From positions 62,001 to 126,000 of the forward strand of contig NZ_FXZB01000002.1 of assembly GCF_900169065.1 (NCBI RefSeq): DNA of 64,000 nucleotides, written 5' to 3'. Both the position numbers and the translations under genes were made by a program. Of the stretch, positions 33,747-42,765 are shown in pieces. The notes under the pieces were generated by a model. That model saw nothing but the letters and a program-made list of their open reading frames with translations. It made no database searches and was not told the origin of the DNA. Every line of letters starts with the position of its first letter. Position 1 is the stretch's first letter. The stretch comes from Brevibacterium aurantiacum (GTDB taxonomy: Bacteria; Actinomycetota; Actinomycetes; Actinomycetales; Brevibacteriaceae).

Positions 33747-35279
33747 ATGGAAACGACCACCACGGACAAGCCCACTCAGGAACGCCTCCCAGCAGTCATC
33801 CGCTTCCTCAACGTCATCGAGAACGTCGGCAACAGACTCCCGCACCCCTTCTGGCTGTTCTGGATCCTGGCCGGAATCCTCGCCGTCCTCAGCCTCGTTC
33901 TCTCCTCCATGGGAGTCGGGGTCAACGACCCCGGCACCGGGGAATGGACGCCGGTGAACAATCTGCTCAGCGGCGACGGGATCGCGATGGCGGTGAGCAC
34001 CTCGCTCGCCGCCTACCAGTCCTTCCCGCCGCTGATCACGATCATGGTCGTCATCATGGGAGTGGCCCTGGCCGAGCGCACCGGGTTGCTGTCCACAGCG
34101 ATGAAGGTCTCGATCGCGAAGGTCCCCGCGTCTCTCATCGTCTTCACCGTCGCCTTCATGGGCACGGTCTCCCACGTGGCCTCGGCAGCGGCCTACGTCA
34201 TCCTCGTCCCCTTGGGCGGCATGGTGTTCAAGGCGGTCGGGCGCTCCCCCGTCCTCGGCGTCATCGTCGCCTACACCTCGATCGCCTCGGGATACGACGC
34301 CAGCCCCATCCCGACTCCAAATGATGCGATCTTCGCAGGAATCACCTCGGCGGCGGCGAACATCATCGATCCGGACTACATCGTCACTCCGATCGGCAAC
34401 TGGTACTTCAACATCGCCAGCTCCATCCTGCTGGCCATCGTCATCACCATCGTCACCGAACTCGTGCTCACCAAGCGTCAGAACCTCGAAGCTGACGAGG
34501 ACGCCGAACACGAAGACCTGGTCATCACCGCCAAGGAGCGGTCGGCGCTGCGGTACTCGATGTTCGCAGTGATCGCGATGCTCCTCTTCGTCGTCGTCCT
34601 CGTCGTCCCGGACAACGCTCCCCTGCGCGGGGACGGCCCCATCGGCGAGTCCCCGTTCCTCACCGGCATCGCATTCATCATCGCCATGATCTTCGGCGTC
34701 GGCGGAATGGTCTACGGGTTCCGTGAGGGCACGATTGAGAAGTTCGCCGACGTCCCCAAGCTCATGAGCCAGGGCATCGTGTCCATGGCCCCCGTCCTCG
34801 TCCTGTTCTTCGCGATCGCCCAGTTCCTCGAGTACTTCGCGTGGACGAACATCGGCATGCTCGTGTCCGTGTCGAGCTCGGAACTGTTCACCGGCCTGGG
34901 GCTGCCGACGTGGGTGATCTTCATCCTCGTGCTGATCGTTCTCTCGATCGTCAACGTCCTCATCACCTCAGGCTCGGCGATGTGGGCGATCATGGCCCCG
35001 GTCATCGTGCCGATGCTCATGCTCCTCGACGTCCCACCCGAGACCTCGCAGGCCCTCTTCCGCATCGCCGACTCGGGTTCGACTTCGATCACCCCGATGA
35101 GCCCCTACTTCATCCTGGCCCTCGGCTTCATGCAGCGCTATCAGAAGTCCGCAGGCATCGGCACCCTCGCCTCCCACACCCTGCCGCTGGCGGTGTGTAT
35201 GACGATCATGTGGAGCCTGCTGTTCTTCCTCTGGTGGGGCCTGGGAATTCCACTCGGACCGGACGCCCCCGTACGGTGA
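33747..35279 (+). CDS. AbgT-family transporter
   Basis: A 510-residue membrane protein with about 12 helices. NVIENVGNRLPHPFWLFWILAGILA at the N-terminus and the duplicated re-entrant motifs (SGYDASPIPTPNDA; DSGSTSITPMSPYF) are characteristic of AbgT. Members import p-aminobenzoyl-glutamate or export sulfonamides. The ATG at 33747 has AGGAG upstream. Location after a creatininase-family hydrolase suggests import of an amide that is then cleaved. Confidence 0.88.
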   Translation: METTTTDKPTQERLPAVIRFLNVIENVGNRLPHPFWLFWILAGILAVLSLVLSSMGVGVNDPGTGEWTPVNNLLSGDGIAMAVSTSLAAYQSFPPLITIMVVIMGVALAERTGLLSTAMKVSIAKVPASLIVFTVAFMGTVSHVASAAAYVILVPLGGMVFKAVGRSPVLGVIVAYTSIASGYDASPIPTPNDAIFAGITSAAANIIDPDYIVTPIGNWYFNIASSILLAIVITIVTELVLTKRQNLEADEDAEHEDLVITAKERSALRYSMFAVIAMLLFVVVLVVPDNAPLRGDGPIGESPFLTGIAFIIAMIFGVGGMVYGFREGTIEKFADVPKLMSQGIVSMAPVLVLFFAIAQFLEYFAWTNIGMLVSVSSSELFTGLGLPTWVIFILVLIVLSIVNVLITSGSAMWAIMAPVIVPMLMLLDVPPETSQALFRIADSGSTSITPMSPYFILALGFMQRYQKSAGIGTLASHTLPLAVCMTIMWSLLFFLWWGLGIPLGPDAPVR

Positions 35280-35458
35280 TGATCTGGCGCGCGAGAGACT
35301 GCGAATGACATTCGCTCGACACTCCGCAGCAGGTACACCTGCACAATGGTTCACCGAAATGGTTCCACTCCTGGTCAGGAACCTTGTTTCCACCCTCGGC
35401 ACCGATAGCACAAGGGGTATTTCCACAGGCGTTGTCGAAAAAGCGCCCAGAAAAGTTA

Positions 35459-35486
35459 TTGACTCGATATAAATGACCGATATACT
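35459..35486 (+). promoter_or_regulatory. promoter of the DUF6230 operon
   Basis: TTGACT (35459-35464) and TATACT (35481-35486) are 16 bases apart, about 95 bases before the start codon. GGAGGAGGA stands at a good distance before the ATG at 35581. Confidence 0.6.
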
Positions 35487-35580
35487 CGTCGGTAACACCC
35501 CGCAGTAACATACATCACAACGAGACGAGATACGTCACGGTGCGACGCCGACATAGCTGTCGGCCTCCGGAGGAGGATCA

Positions 35581-36198
35581 ATGAAGTTCCCGAAGCTCAG
35601 CAACAGCATCCGCAAGATCGGCAGATCACACACAGGTCGAATCGCCCTAGTCGCGATTCCTACGGGTGTCGTCTCCGCCATTTTGATGGGCGGGGTAGCT
35701 CAGGGCGCTGTTCCAGTTTCATTCGCGGTGTCAGGAACTCAGTTCCAGATCACCTCCTCGCAGCTCGAGGGAACAGGCTTCTCCCAGTACAGCGGGTACG
35801 CCAAGGACGCAGAGGGTGGAAAGCACTCGGTTGTGACCGCCAACATCAAGGACGCCACGCTGGAGAACCTCTGCCAGTCGGCAGTCGCGGACACGCCGAT
35901 GGGCAAGGTGGGTGTGCTCATCAAGGCCGGCGGTAAGGGAACTCCTGCATCGGCCAAGGACCTGCAGATCGGCATGACGGGACTCCGTGGCGACGCCGAG
36001 TTCAAGAACATCCGCATCGGCGTCGACGCATCCGACGTCAACACTGCGGAGAAGGGGACCAAGGGCGACTTCGCCCAGGACGCCGACACAATCTCGATCA
36101 AGAAGCTGGAACAGGACTCGTGGAGCACCACAGCCTCCGTGTTCACCCTGAAGGACATGGAGCTGAAGCTCACTGACGGATCCGAGACGTGCTTCTGA
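35581..36198 (+). CDS. DUF6230-family envelope protein
   Basis: A 205-residue protein with one N-terminal hydrophobic segment (IALVAIPTGVVSAILMGGVAQG) after a basic leader, probably a signal anchor or uncleaved export signal. The rest is a beta-rich extracellular domain of the DUF6230 type (VSFAVSGTQFQITSSQLEGTGFSQY), with two Cys (NLCQSA and the terminal ETCF). Some homologues are misnamed cholesterol esterase, but no hydrolase motif is present. It heads a three-gene operon with DUF6114 and a secreted protein. Function is unknown; an actinobacterial envelope role is likely. Confidence 0.8.
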   Translation: MKFPKLSNSIRKIGRSHTGRIALVAIPTGVVSAILMGGVAQGAVPVSFAVSGTQFQITSSQLEGTGFSQYSGYAKDAEGGKHSVVTANIKDATLENLCQSAVADTPMGKVGVLIKAGGKGTPASAKDLQIGMTGLRGDAEFKNIRIGVDASDVNTAEKGTKGDFAQDADTISIKKLEQDSWSTTASVFTLKDMELKLTDGSETCF

Positions 36199-36248
36199 TG
36201 AAGGAAGCCGCAATCAACGATCAGCAGACCGACAGGCAGGAGGACTCC

Positions 36249-36968
36249 GTGCAGCGTACGAATCTGCTCGCGTTGTCCCGCCGATCACGCCGCAACAGTG
36301 AGCGCGTGGAGGCCCAGCCCGAATCGACCGTTGAGACGGCCGAATTCGCCGCTGCGACATCCGGTCGTGACGATGCCAATCGTGAGGATGCCACCAACGA
36401 AGCAGCCGGTCACGAAGCGACCGGTAGCGAAGCGGCGGGTCACGAAGCAGCCGATCGCGAAGATGCTGCTAGTGAAGATGCTGCTCGTGAAGGAACCGGT
36501 CGCAAGGGAACCGGTCGCGAGGATGCCCCAAAGCGTCACCGCTTCCGGAACTGGCGTCGCCAGCGTCCCTTCATCGGCGGAGTGCTGGCCGTGCTCGGCG
36601 GAGTCGAGCTCTTCTTCTCCGGGCAGCTCGACACCGGCAACCTGCAGGTTCAGTTCGGCATCGAGGGTCTGCAGGCCACGGTCATTCCGATCGCTCTCGT
36701 GGTGCTCGGGCTCCTGTCGATGTTCAGGCCCACGCATCACGTGTTCTACGGGATCATCGCTCTCGTTCTTTCGGTCTACTCGCTCATCGGGGTCAACCTC
36801 GGCGGGTTCATCCTCGGAATGCTGCTGTCCTCGATCGGATCGATTCTCATTGTCGCCTGGATGGGACCTCGGAAGCCGAAGTCCGACGCTCCAAGCTCGG
36901 ACGCTCAGGCACCAGCTGCCGGGCGGAGGGAAGACACTCAATCCGCAGGTGAAGAGGGCGTTGCATGA
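36249..36968 (+). CDS. DUF6114-family membrane protein with pentapeptide repeats
   Basis: About 239 residues. The N-terminal cytoplasmic part contains nine tandem five-residue units (NEAAG, HEATG, SEAAG, HEAAD, REDAA and so on) coded at 36396-36530. The DUF6114 domain follows: RPFIGGVLAVLGGVELFFSG, then three membrane helices to SIGSILIVAWMG. The GTG at 36249 was chosen because AGGAGGA precedes it; an ATG at 36198 overlapping the DUF6230 stop would add 17 residues. DUF6230-DUF6114 pairs are common in streptomycetes and relatives; their task is unknown. Confidence 0.78.
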   Translation: MQRTNLLALSRRSRRNSERVEAQPESTVETAEFAAATSGRDDANREDATNEAAGHEATGSEAAGHEAADREDAASEDAAREGTGRKGTGREDAPKRHRFRNWRRQRPFIGGVLAVLGGVELFFSGQLDTGNLQVQFGIEGLQATVIPIALVVLGLLSMFRPTHHVFYGIIALVLSVYSLIGVNLGGFILGMLLSSIGSILIVAWMGPRKPKSDAPSSDAQAPAAGRREDTQSAGEEGVA

Positions 36969-37798
36969 GGGCGCCCAGCCGCCGCACGGCGTCGCTCCTG
37001 GCGGCAGCTGCCCTCATCGTCCCGTCTGCTGTGGGAGTGACAGCGGCAGCACCGGCTCACTCATCTCCACTGTGCAATCCGCTGTTCGGATGTGAGGATT
37101 CGGAATCGAAGGAGCCGAGTCCGGATGTGAAGCCCACGGCACCGATCTCTCCGGAGATTCCCGTGAAGCCGAAGGATCCGAAGTCGCCGGGACCCACCGA
37201 CGAACCGACAGACGAACCGACTGAGACGCCGACGGATGAACCTTCCGAGACGCCTACAGACGAACCGTCAGACGAGCCCACCGATCCAGGTGGGTTGGGG
37301 GTCAAGGATCCAGATGAAGAGCCGGATGATGAGGAGCTGAACGGCGATTTCCCGAAGGATGCTCAGCTCGATGAGAACGCTCCGATCTTCACTAAGACTC
37401 CCGCGGCCATGGGCTCTGAGTCACTGTCATTCAAGGGGCTCAAAGGGATCTCGTTCGCAGCTGTTCCGACCGCCGACGGCGGGAAGATCACCACGCTGAA
37501 GATCCAGGCCGAGGAGATCTCTATCGACGGGTTCTCCCTCACGGTGCGTCCGCCGGAGGAGAAGGAAGGACTGTTGACCACCGCTGACACGATGACGCTC
37601 AAGGGCGATGTCACGGTGTACATCGGTTCGATCACCGCCACGACGAAGAACGGCGATTCGCTGACCCTGGGTCCCGAAACGCCGCCGACCATGGACGATG
37701 TCGAACCTGGACTCCTGCGAGTCACGATGGGATTGGTCGGTTCCACCGCCGAATCGATCAACTACTCGAACACCGACCAGGAGCTCAAGGAAGCCTGA
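36965..37798 (+). CDS. secreted protein with Pro/Thr/Glu/Asp linker, third gene of the DUF6230 operon
   Basis: No family is recognised. The 277-residue product begins with a signal peptide (TASLLAAAALIVPSAVGVTAAAPA), then two Cys (LCNPLFGCED), a long repeat linker based on TDEPTETP (37195-37300), and a beta-rich domain of about 150 residues (SFKGLKGISFAAVP to STAESINYSN). The last domain resembles DUF6230 in its repeated short strands, which may mean a related fold. The ATG overlaps the DUF6114 stop. The linker suggests the domain projects through the cell wall. Confidence 0.75.
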   Translation: MRAPSRRTASLLAAAALIVPSAVGVTAAAPAHSSPLCNPLFGCEDSESKEPSPDVKPTAPISPEIPVKPKDPKSPGPTDEPTDEPTETPTDEPSETPTDEPSDEPTDPGGLGVKDPDEEPDDEELNGDFPKDAQLDENAPIFTKTPAAMGSESLSFKGLKGISFAAVPTADGGKITTLKIQAEEISIDGFSLTVRPPEEKEGLLTTADTMTLKGDVTVYIGSITATTKNGDSLTLGPETPPTMDDVEPGLLRVTMGLVGSTAESINYSNTDQELKEA

Positions 37799-37840
37799 TC
37801 ACGACCGCGTCGACTCGTTCGTCGCACACGCGTCACCTAC

Positions 37841-37894
37841 AAGAGGCCCGTCGTTTCCCAGCATTGCGTACTGCTGGGAAACGGCGGGCCTCTT
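37841..37894. terminator. bidirectional terminator hairpin
   Basis: A 23-bp stem with a single G-U pair runs from AAGAGGCCCG (37841) to CGGGCCTCTT (37894). It lies between the convergent secreted-protein gene and the AGCS symporter. Confidence 0.88.
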
Positions 37895-37927
37895 CATCCG
37901 TCCTTGCTCATCTTCATTCGTCCCTGC

Positions 37928-39661
37928 TCAGTCGCCCCTCTTCGCACGCTCCAGCTTCTTGGCTTTGAGCGAATCCCGCACCCCACGTAGTTTGTCGCGC
38001 TTACGACGACGTCCCGCCTCGGCGGCCTTGATCTGCTCCGCGGTCGGTTCATGATCACCCATGCCGACCTGCAGCTCGGCCGGTGTGATCTCACGCATCA
38101 CGCCGACGTCGATGCGTTTGCGCAGCCGCAGAATCTCAAGGCGCAGAATCCGGGACAGGAAGTACAGGCCCAGCAGGTTGGGGAAGGCCATGAGGAAGAA
38201 GATGGCATCGGAGAACGCGATGACCGATTCCAGCGACATGGAGGCACCGACGATGACGGCCAGGATCCAGAAGATCTGATAGGCCTTATCGGCCTTCTTC
38301 GAATTCCCCGTCAGATATCCCAGGGCCTGCTGGCCGTAGTATCCGTAGGCGAGGATCGTCGAGAAGGCGAAGAGCACCACACAGATGGTGAGCAGGATCG
38401 GGAACCATCCGGCCACCGTCGCGAACGCCTCGGAGGTCAGACCGATCCCATCCTCCGAGCTCGACCCGTAGAGACCGGTGGTGATGATCGCCAATGAGGT
38501 CAGGGTGCAGATGATGACGGAGTCGATGAGCGGCTCCCACATCGCCACGAAGCCCTCGGTCGCAGGCTTCGTCGTCTTCGATGCTGCGTGGGCCATGGCC
38601 GCCGAACCGATGCCGGCGGCGTTCGAGAACAGGGCCCTCTGAATACCGACGATGGCCACACCGATGACTCCGCCGGTGAGACCATCAGGGGTGAAGGCAC
38701 CGGTGAACATGAGTGCGAAGGCATGCGGGATCTCACCGATATTCATGACGAGGATGACGAGGATGCTGAGGAAGTAGAGAATCGCCATCATCGGAGTCAG
38801 CTTCGACGTCCACTGGCCGATCTTCTTGATCCCGCCGAGGATGACCAGTGCCGTCAGCGCCGCGACGACGGCGCCGATGAGCCACAGCTTGTCGGCGAGG
38901 AAGCTGCTGTCCCCGCCCGTGGCTTTGACCAGGATCGCCGCGGCCTGGTTGGCCTGGAACAGATTGCCCGCACCGATGACTCCGATGACGGTGGCGATCG
39001 CGTAGAAGACCGCGAGGAACTTGCCGAGCTTGGGGCGCCCGATTTCGGCCAGACCGTCGCGCAGGTAGTACATCGGCCCACCGGAGACGGTGCCGTCTGC
39101 CTGGATCTTCCGATACTTCACGCCGAGAGTCGCCTCGGCCATCTTCACGGTCATGGCGAAGAAGCCGAAGATGATGATCCACAGGGCGGCTCCGGGTCCG
39201 CCGACGGTGATCGCGACAGCGACGCCGGCAATGTTGCCCAGCCCCACCGTCCCGGAGAGTTCGGTCGCGAGGGCTTGGAAGCTCGATACCTGGCCCGGAT
39301 CCGTTTTGCGGGTGAAGCGCCCGCGGATGATGCCGATCGAGTACTTCAATCCCCTGATGGGCTGGAAGCGCAGGTAGACGGTGAGGAATACCGCCGCCGC
39401 CATGAGCCAGACGACGATGAGGGGGATGCCGACTCCGCCGATGGAGAGCTCGAAGAACACGACGTTGCTGAAGGCTTGGGCGATCGGACCGACGAACGAT
39501 TCGATCGCCTGGTCGATGCCCGAAGCGGCCGTGATGTCTGCGGCCGCCTGGGTTTCGGCCACGGCGTGGGAAGCGGTGGTCATCCGGTCGGCATTGATCG
39601 GGATGGAATCCAGGACGGCGATGTCGTGGATCTGGTCAGAATTTTCAATTATGGAGTTCAT
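37928..39661 (-). CDS. alanine/glycine:cation symporter (AGCS family)
   Basis: About 577 residues with roughly 11 membrane helices. FQALATELSGTVGLGNIAGVAVAITVGGPGA is the conserved AGCS region for sodium and substrate binding, quoted here as ELSGTVGLGNIAGVA and flanks. YYLRDGLAE and the later FSNAAGIGSAAMAHAASKT also match AgcS/DagA. The N-terminus is longer than usual (about 55 residues before the first helix); starts at 39661 or 39583 are both possible. The C-terminus is highly basic (RRRKRDKLRGVRDSLKAKK). It imports D/L-alanine or glycine with sodium. Confidence 0.85.
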   Translation of the reverse strand: MNSIIENSDQIHDIAVLDSIPINADRMTTASHAVAETQAAADITAASGIDQAIESFVGPIAQAFSNVVFFELSIGGVGIPLIVVWLMAAAVFLTVYLRFQPIRGLKYSIGIIRGRFTRKTDPGQVSSFQALATELSGTVGLGNIAGVAVAITVGGPGAALWIIIFGFFAMTVKMAEATLGVKYRKIQADGTVSGGPMYYLRDGLAEIGRPKLGKFLAVFYAIATVIGVIGAGNLFQANQAAAILVKATGGDSSFLADKLWLIGAVVAALTALVILGGIKKIGQWTSKLTPMMAILYFLSILVILVMNIGEIPHAFALMFTGAFTPDGLTGGVIGVAIVGIQRALFSNAAGIGSAAMAHAASKTTKPATEGFVAMWEPLIDSVIICTLTSLAIITTGLYGSSSEDGIGLTSEAFATVAGWFPILLTICVVLFAFSTILAYGYYGQQALGYLTGNSKKADKAYQIFWILAVIVGASMSLESVIAFSDAIFFLMAFPNLLGLYFLSRILRLEILRLRKRIDVGVMREITPAELQVGMGDHEPTAEQIKAAEAGRRRKRDKLRGVRDSLKAKKLERAKRGD

Positions 39662-39800
39662 TCTCACGGGCGCTTGGTTGCGATTCGTCCGGAGGATCGG
39701 TCCGGCACCGGCGCCTGAAAACAACCTAGCAAGAACTCCACGAGCTGTCAGCTAACGTTCAGCTTTCAACAAACTCCAAGGTCACCGGGCTTTCCCGAGG

Positions 39801-40580
39801 TCACTGGCGTCGGCGCAGGAAGTCGACGAAGCTGTGCGCGATTGCCCGGTTGATTCTCACCAGCCCGGCGTCCGCCTCGGCGACCTCGGCCCTGATGGAT
39901 TCGTTGGTCTTGCCCTCGGGCAGTTGGAGGGGGTCCGAACTCAGCCACTGTGCGACCTGCGCGGCATCGGACTCGGGATGGAACTGGGTGCCCCACGCGA
40001 ATTCGCCGACCCGGTACCCCTGCACGGGTGCGTCGGAGCCGGTAAGCAGGAGTTCTGCGCCCTCGGGCAGCTCCATCTCCTCCTGGTGGAAGAGGACCGC
40101 GGGAATCGTCTCTCCCGGTCCGCCGGCGATGGCCGCGAACACAGGATCCTTCTCCCCCGCCGAGGTGGTGTGCAGATCGTAGATCCCGATCTGGGGGCGA
40201 TCACGTCGGAAGATCCTCGCCGAGCTGGCTGCTGCCAACAGCTCGCCACCGAGGCAGATGTTGAAGCTGGGAAACTCCCCCGCCGCCGAGTCTCGCAGCA
40301 GGCTCCTGACCTTGGGCAGCCACGGGTTGACCGTGTCCTCGAGAGGCCCTGCGGATCCTCCCAGAACGAGGAGAGCGGCATAGCCGTCATCGGCAGCTGA
40401 GCCGTGAAGCGCGGCTGAGCCGTGAAGCGCGGCTGAGCTCTGAAGCGCGGTAGGGATTTCGTCGCCGAGGTAGGGGCGAAGGACATCCACCTCGGCGCCG
40501 GCCTCTCTCAGCCAGTCGCCGAACCGCTTCGGCCCCGCGCCGTCTTCGTGCTCGATGACCAGGATTCTCAATTCGCTCAT
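39801..40580 (-). CDS. class I glutamine amidotransferase-like protein
   Basis: A 259-residue single-domain GATase. The nucleophile Cys is in NICLGGELLA, and the His-Glu pair in WGTQFHPESD. This is the stand-alone GMP-synthase-like group, some of which hydrolyse gamma-glutamyl compounds. A six-residue repeat (AALHGS, coded by 18-bp units at 40403-40456) is inserted between strands near residue 50. The first start that keeps the family N-terminus (MSELRILVIEHED) is at 40580. It is divergent from the broken MerR-type gene. Confidence 0.8.
   Translation of the reverse strand: MSELRILVIEHEDGAGPKRFGDWLREAGAEVDVLRPYLGDEIPTALQSSAALHGSAALHGSAADDGYAALLVLGGSAGPLEDTVNPWLPKVRSLLRDSAAGEFPSFNICLGGELLAAASSARIFRRDRPQIGIYDLHTTSAGEKDPVFAAIAGGPGETIPAVLFHQEEMELPEGAELLLTGSDAPVQGYRVGEFAWGTQFHPESDAAQVAQWLSSDPLQLPEGKTNESIRAEVAEADAGLVRINRAIAHSFVDFLRRRQ
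40403..40456. repeat. 18-bp in-frame tandem repeat inside the amidotransferase gene
   Basis: Two exact copies (40403-40420, 40421-40438) and one diverged copy (40439-40456) code for AALHGS units in a probable surface loop. Confidence 0.8.
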
Positions 40581-40663
40581 GGAGTCATTGTCACCGATGC
40601 GAATCGGTGCCGTCGACATAGTCTTGGAGCTGAGATTGGATTAGTTTTGGCAGAGTCTTGAAT

Positions 40664-40678
40664 CTGACATCGTGTCAG
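40664..40678. promoter_or_regulatory. palindrome before the MerR-type gene
   Basis: CTGACA-TCG-TGTCAG is a perfect dyad 36 bases before the regulator start. MerR proteins bind such dyads in promoter spacers, but -35 and -10 boxes at the unusual 19-base spacing were not clearly seen. Confidence 0.45.
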
Positions 40679-40713
40679 GTGGGTCAATGGTGATGACGAC
40701 ACGAGTAGGTGAC

Positions 40714-41556
40714 ATGGGACGAAGTGAACACCGCATGAGGATCGGTGAATTCGCCAGGCTCGGCCAGGTGTCAATCCGGATGCTCCGGCACTACGAGGCG
40801 CTGGACCTGCTCATCCCGCAGCACGTCGATCGCTTCAGCGGCCACCGCAGCTACTCGGTGGCGCAGTTGACCAGATTGAACCGAATCATGGCGCTGAGCT
40901 CGCTGGGGATTTCACTGAAGAGAATCAGTGTTCTCCTCGATTCCGAGCCGAGTACCAGCGAATTGGTCGACATGCTCACTCTCCGTCGCCATTAGCTGCA
41001 GACCGAACAAGAGGTCGCGGCAGCATCTCTGGCCGAAATCGAGTTTCGATTGGCCCTCATCGAAAGGACGACCATGAAGTTCCCGGACTCCGTCATCAAG
41101 GAATTGCCGGCAGAGAGAATCATCGGCACGACTGTCCTGCTCGGCGAACCCCCGTTTGATACCTCGGAGATCGGCCCACTATCCGGCAAAGTCGCTGGTC
41201 AGATCATAGCTGCCGGTGGCGACCTCGATGTCGGCGTCGGGCTCTACTCCGATTCCGAGGCGGGCACCGAGGTCACATGCGGTTACCGCATGAACTCGGC
41301 CGATGGCAACGGTCTCAACACAACCGGCCCCACCAGCACCGAACTGGACACCATCGAGTTGCCGCCATGCACTGCTGCCACTCTCATCCACGAGGGTTCG
41401 ATGAGCAGAATCGGTGCGAGCTGGCAGCACCTGAGCGAGTGGTGTCTCAACCAAGGTTATTCGCTCAACGGTCCTTGTCGAGAGATCTATCTGGAGGAAG
41501 ACGACGGCGACGGTTCTGACTGGGTGGTCGAACTCCAGCAGCCGATCACCCGCTAG
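40714..41556 (+). pseudogene. MerR-type regulator with GyrI-like effector domain, interrupted by TAG
   Basis: The N-terminal MerR domain is clear: MRIGEFARLGQVSIRMLRHYEALDLL, then the winged helix and LGISLKRISVLLDSE. At 40993-40995 an in-frame TAG stops it after RRH. Reading on in the same frame gives LQTEQEVAAASLAEIEFRLALIE, the expected linker helix, then a GyrI-like effector domain (PAERIIGTTVLL to WVVELQQPITR) ending at 41556. The gene is thus of BmrR/TipAL layout with a nonsense codon. The downstream part could be made separately from an ATG at 41074. The start at 40714 is a choice; 40735 is also possible. Confidence 0.8.
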
Positions 41557-41566
41557 GCACACGAAA

Positions 41567-41609
41567 CGGGGCCCGTGCTCAACGATGATGTCGTTGAACG
41601 CGGACCCCG
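41567..41609. terminator. hairpin between the MerR-type gene and DUF2871
   Basis: The arms 41567-41585 and 41591-41609 pair over 19 positions with two mismatches and one G-U pair. It serves two converging genes. Confidence 0.65.
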
Positions 41610-41638
41610 GCACCACCTCGGCGGCGGTGTTTGAGTGG

Positions 41639-42088
41639 TCAGTTGGCGATTGACGAAGCGGTGGCCGTGGTGACGGCCTTGTCGGCGACGATGGCCTTGC
41701 GCAGTGACAGGAAGAGCAGAACCATGCCGACGGAGAGCGCGATGTGTCCGAGCCCGGCGATGCCGGAGATCATGGCGCTGGACTCCTGGCCGAGGACGGT
41801 GAGCATTCCGTGCCAGACCATCATGCCGGCGGTGAGGATGATGCCGGCGTTGTAGGTCCAGAAGAACCAGGAGAACATCTTGGTGCCCGAGAGACCGAAG
41901 ACCTTGTCGAGGACGAGGACGATGAGCAGGACGATGAAGCCGAGCGTGAGCAGGTGGGTGTGGACGACGCTGAGCTGAGTGAAGCCTCCTTCTGGGAAGT
42001 CGTTGGCCTTGGTGAACTCCCGGTAGAACAGGCCGGAGAGGACGCCGATGATCATGTATGCGAATGCCGCGTTAAATATTTTCTTCAT
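41639..42088 (-). CDS. DUF2871 membrane protein
   Basis: A 149-residue protein with four membrane helices: FNAAFAYMIIGVLSGLFYREF, HTHLLTLGFIVLLIVLVLD, FSWFFWTYNAGIILTAGMMVW and ISGIAGLGHIALSVGMVLLFL. The conserved His residues (VVHTHLL, GMMVWHG, GLGHIAL) could bind haem or metal, as in other four-helix membrane families, but the family is uncharacterised. It is a single gene between the hairpin at 41567 and a divergent small membrane protein. Confidence 0.78.
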   Translation of the reverse strand: MKKIFNAAFAYMIIGVLSGLFYREFTKANDFPEGGFTQLSVVHTHLLTLGFIVLLIVLVLDKVFGLSGTKMFSWFFWTYNAGIILTAGMMVWHGMLTVLGQESSAMISGIAGLGHIALSVGMVLLFLSLRKAIVADKAVTTATASSIAN

Positions 42089-42233
42089 GCTTCTACTTCA
42101 TCAAGATCCGGCATTCGAATCCTGACCCAGAGGATTGAACTCTGTTCCCAACTTTTGATTGATGTTCGTCCTCACACCCTCAAACCTCCCGATTTCGCAG
42201 GGAATCCGGGTCAAGGACGGCTAGCCTGAAGGC

Positions 42234-42719
42234 ATGTCCAAGGAGAATCTGTTCGCAAAGATCGACCGCATCGCCGGCGGCAGCAAAGCAGGACTCATCG
42301 TTCCCGCCGAGGGGCTCGCCCATCCGAAGACGAAACGCGCGTTCGCGTGGATCACGGGGCTGCTTGCCTTCGAATTGGTCCTCGGCGTCGGCGCGGTCGT
42401 CGTCGCTGTCATCATCGCCGGCAACGGCGAACCCGTGCCGTTCGCAGTCTGGATGCGCACCGTCGTCGTCCTCGCGATGACCGCCACACTGTTCTACTTC
42501 TTCTGGCGCTCGACGAAGGGCTACTACTGGGGCTACCAGCGGCTGCGCCTCTTCGCCCAGATCTTCCCGGTCATCACCCTCGTCATGGCGGCCATCCCCG
42601 GCCTCTACCCGATCTGGATGATCACCGAGCAGATCGTCTTCAGCCTCATCATGATCGGCGTCGGCGATTTCCTCACCGGCGATCACATGCGCGAGGTGTT
42701 CCGGAAGCCCGAGAGCTGA
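42234..42719 (+). CDS. small four-helix membrane protein of unknown function
   Basis: No family recognised. The 161-residue product has a polar N-terminus of about 35 residues and four membrane helices (AFAWITGLLAFELVLGVGAVVV, WMRTVVVLAMTATLFYFFW, LFAQIFPVITLVMAAIPG, ITEQIVFSLIMIGVGDFL). It is preceded by its own short gap and followed by a convergent amidohydrolase gene. Codon use is like its neighbours. Confidence 0.7.
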   Translation: MSKENLFAKIDRIAGGSKAGLIVPAEGLAHPKTKRAFAWITGLLAFELVLGVGAVVVAVIIAGNGEPVPFAVWMRTVVVLAMTATLFYFFWRSTKGYYWGYQRLRLFAQIFPVITLVMAAIPGLYPIWMITEQIVFSLIMIGVGDFLTGDHMREVFRKPES

Positions 42720-42765
42720 GATCAGGGCCGGGCAGGCTGGGCTGGGTTCAGCTCGGGGGTGAGTC

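Noticed and set aside
38588-39718. Plus-strand open frame of about 376 codons over the AGCS symporter
   Set aside because: It is the shadow of a well-conserved symporter gene on the minus strand and has no ribosome-binding site.
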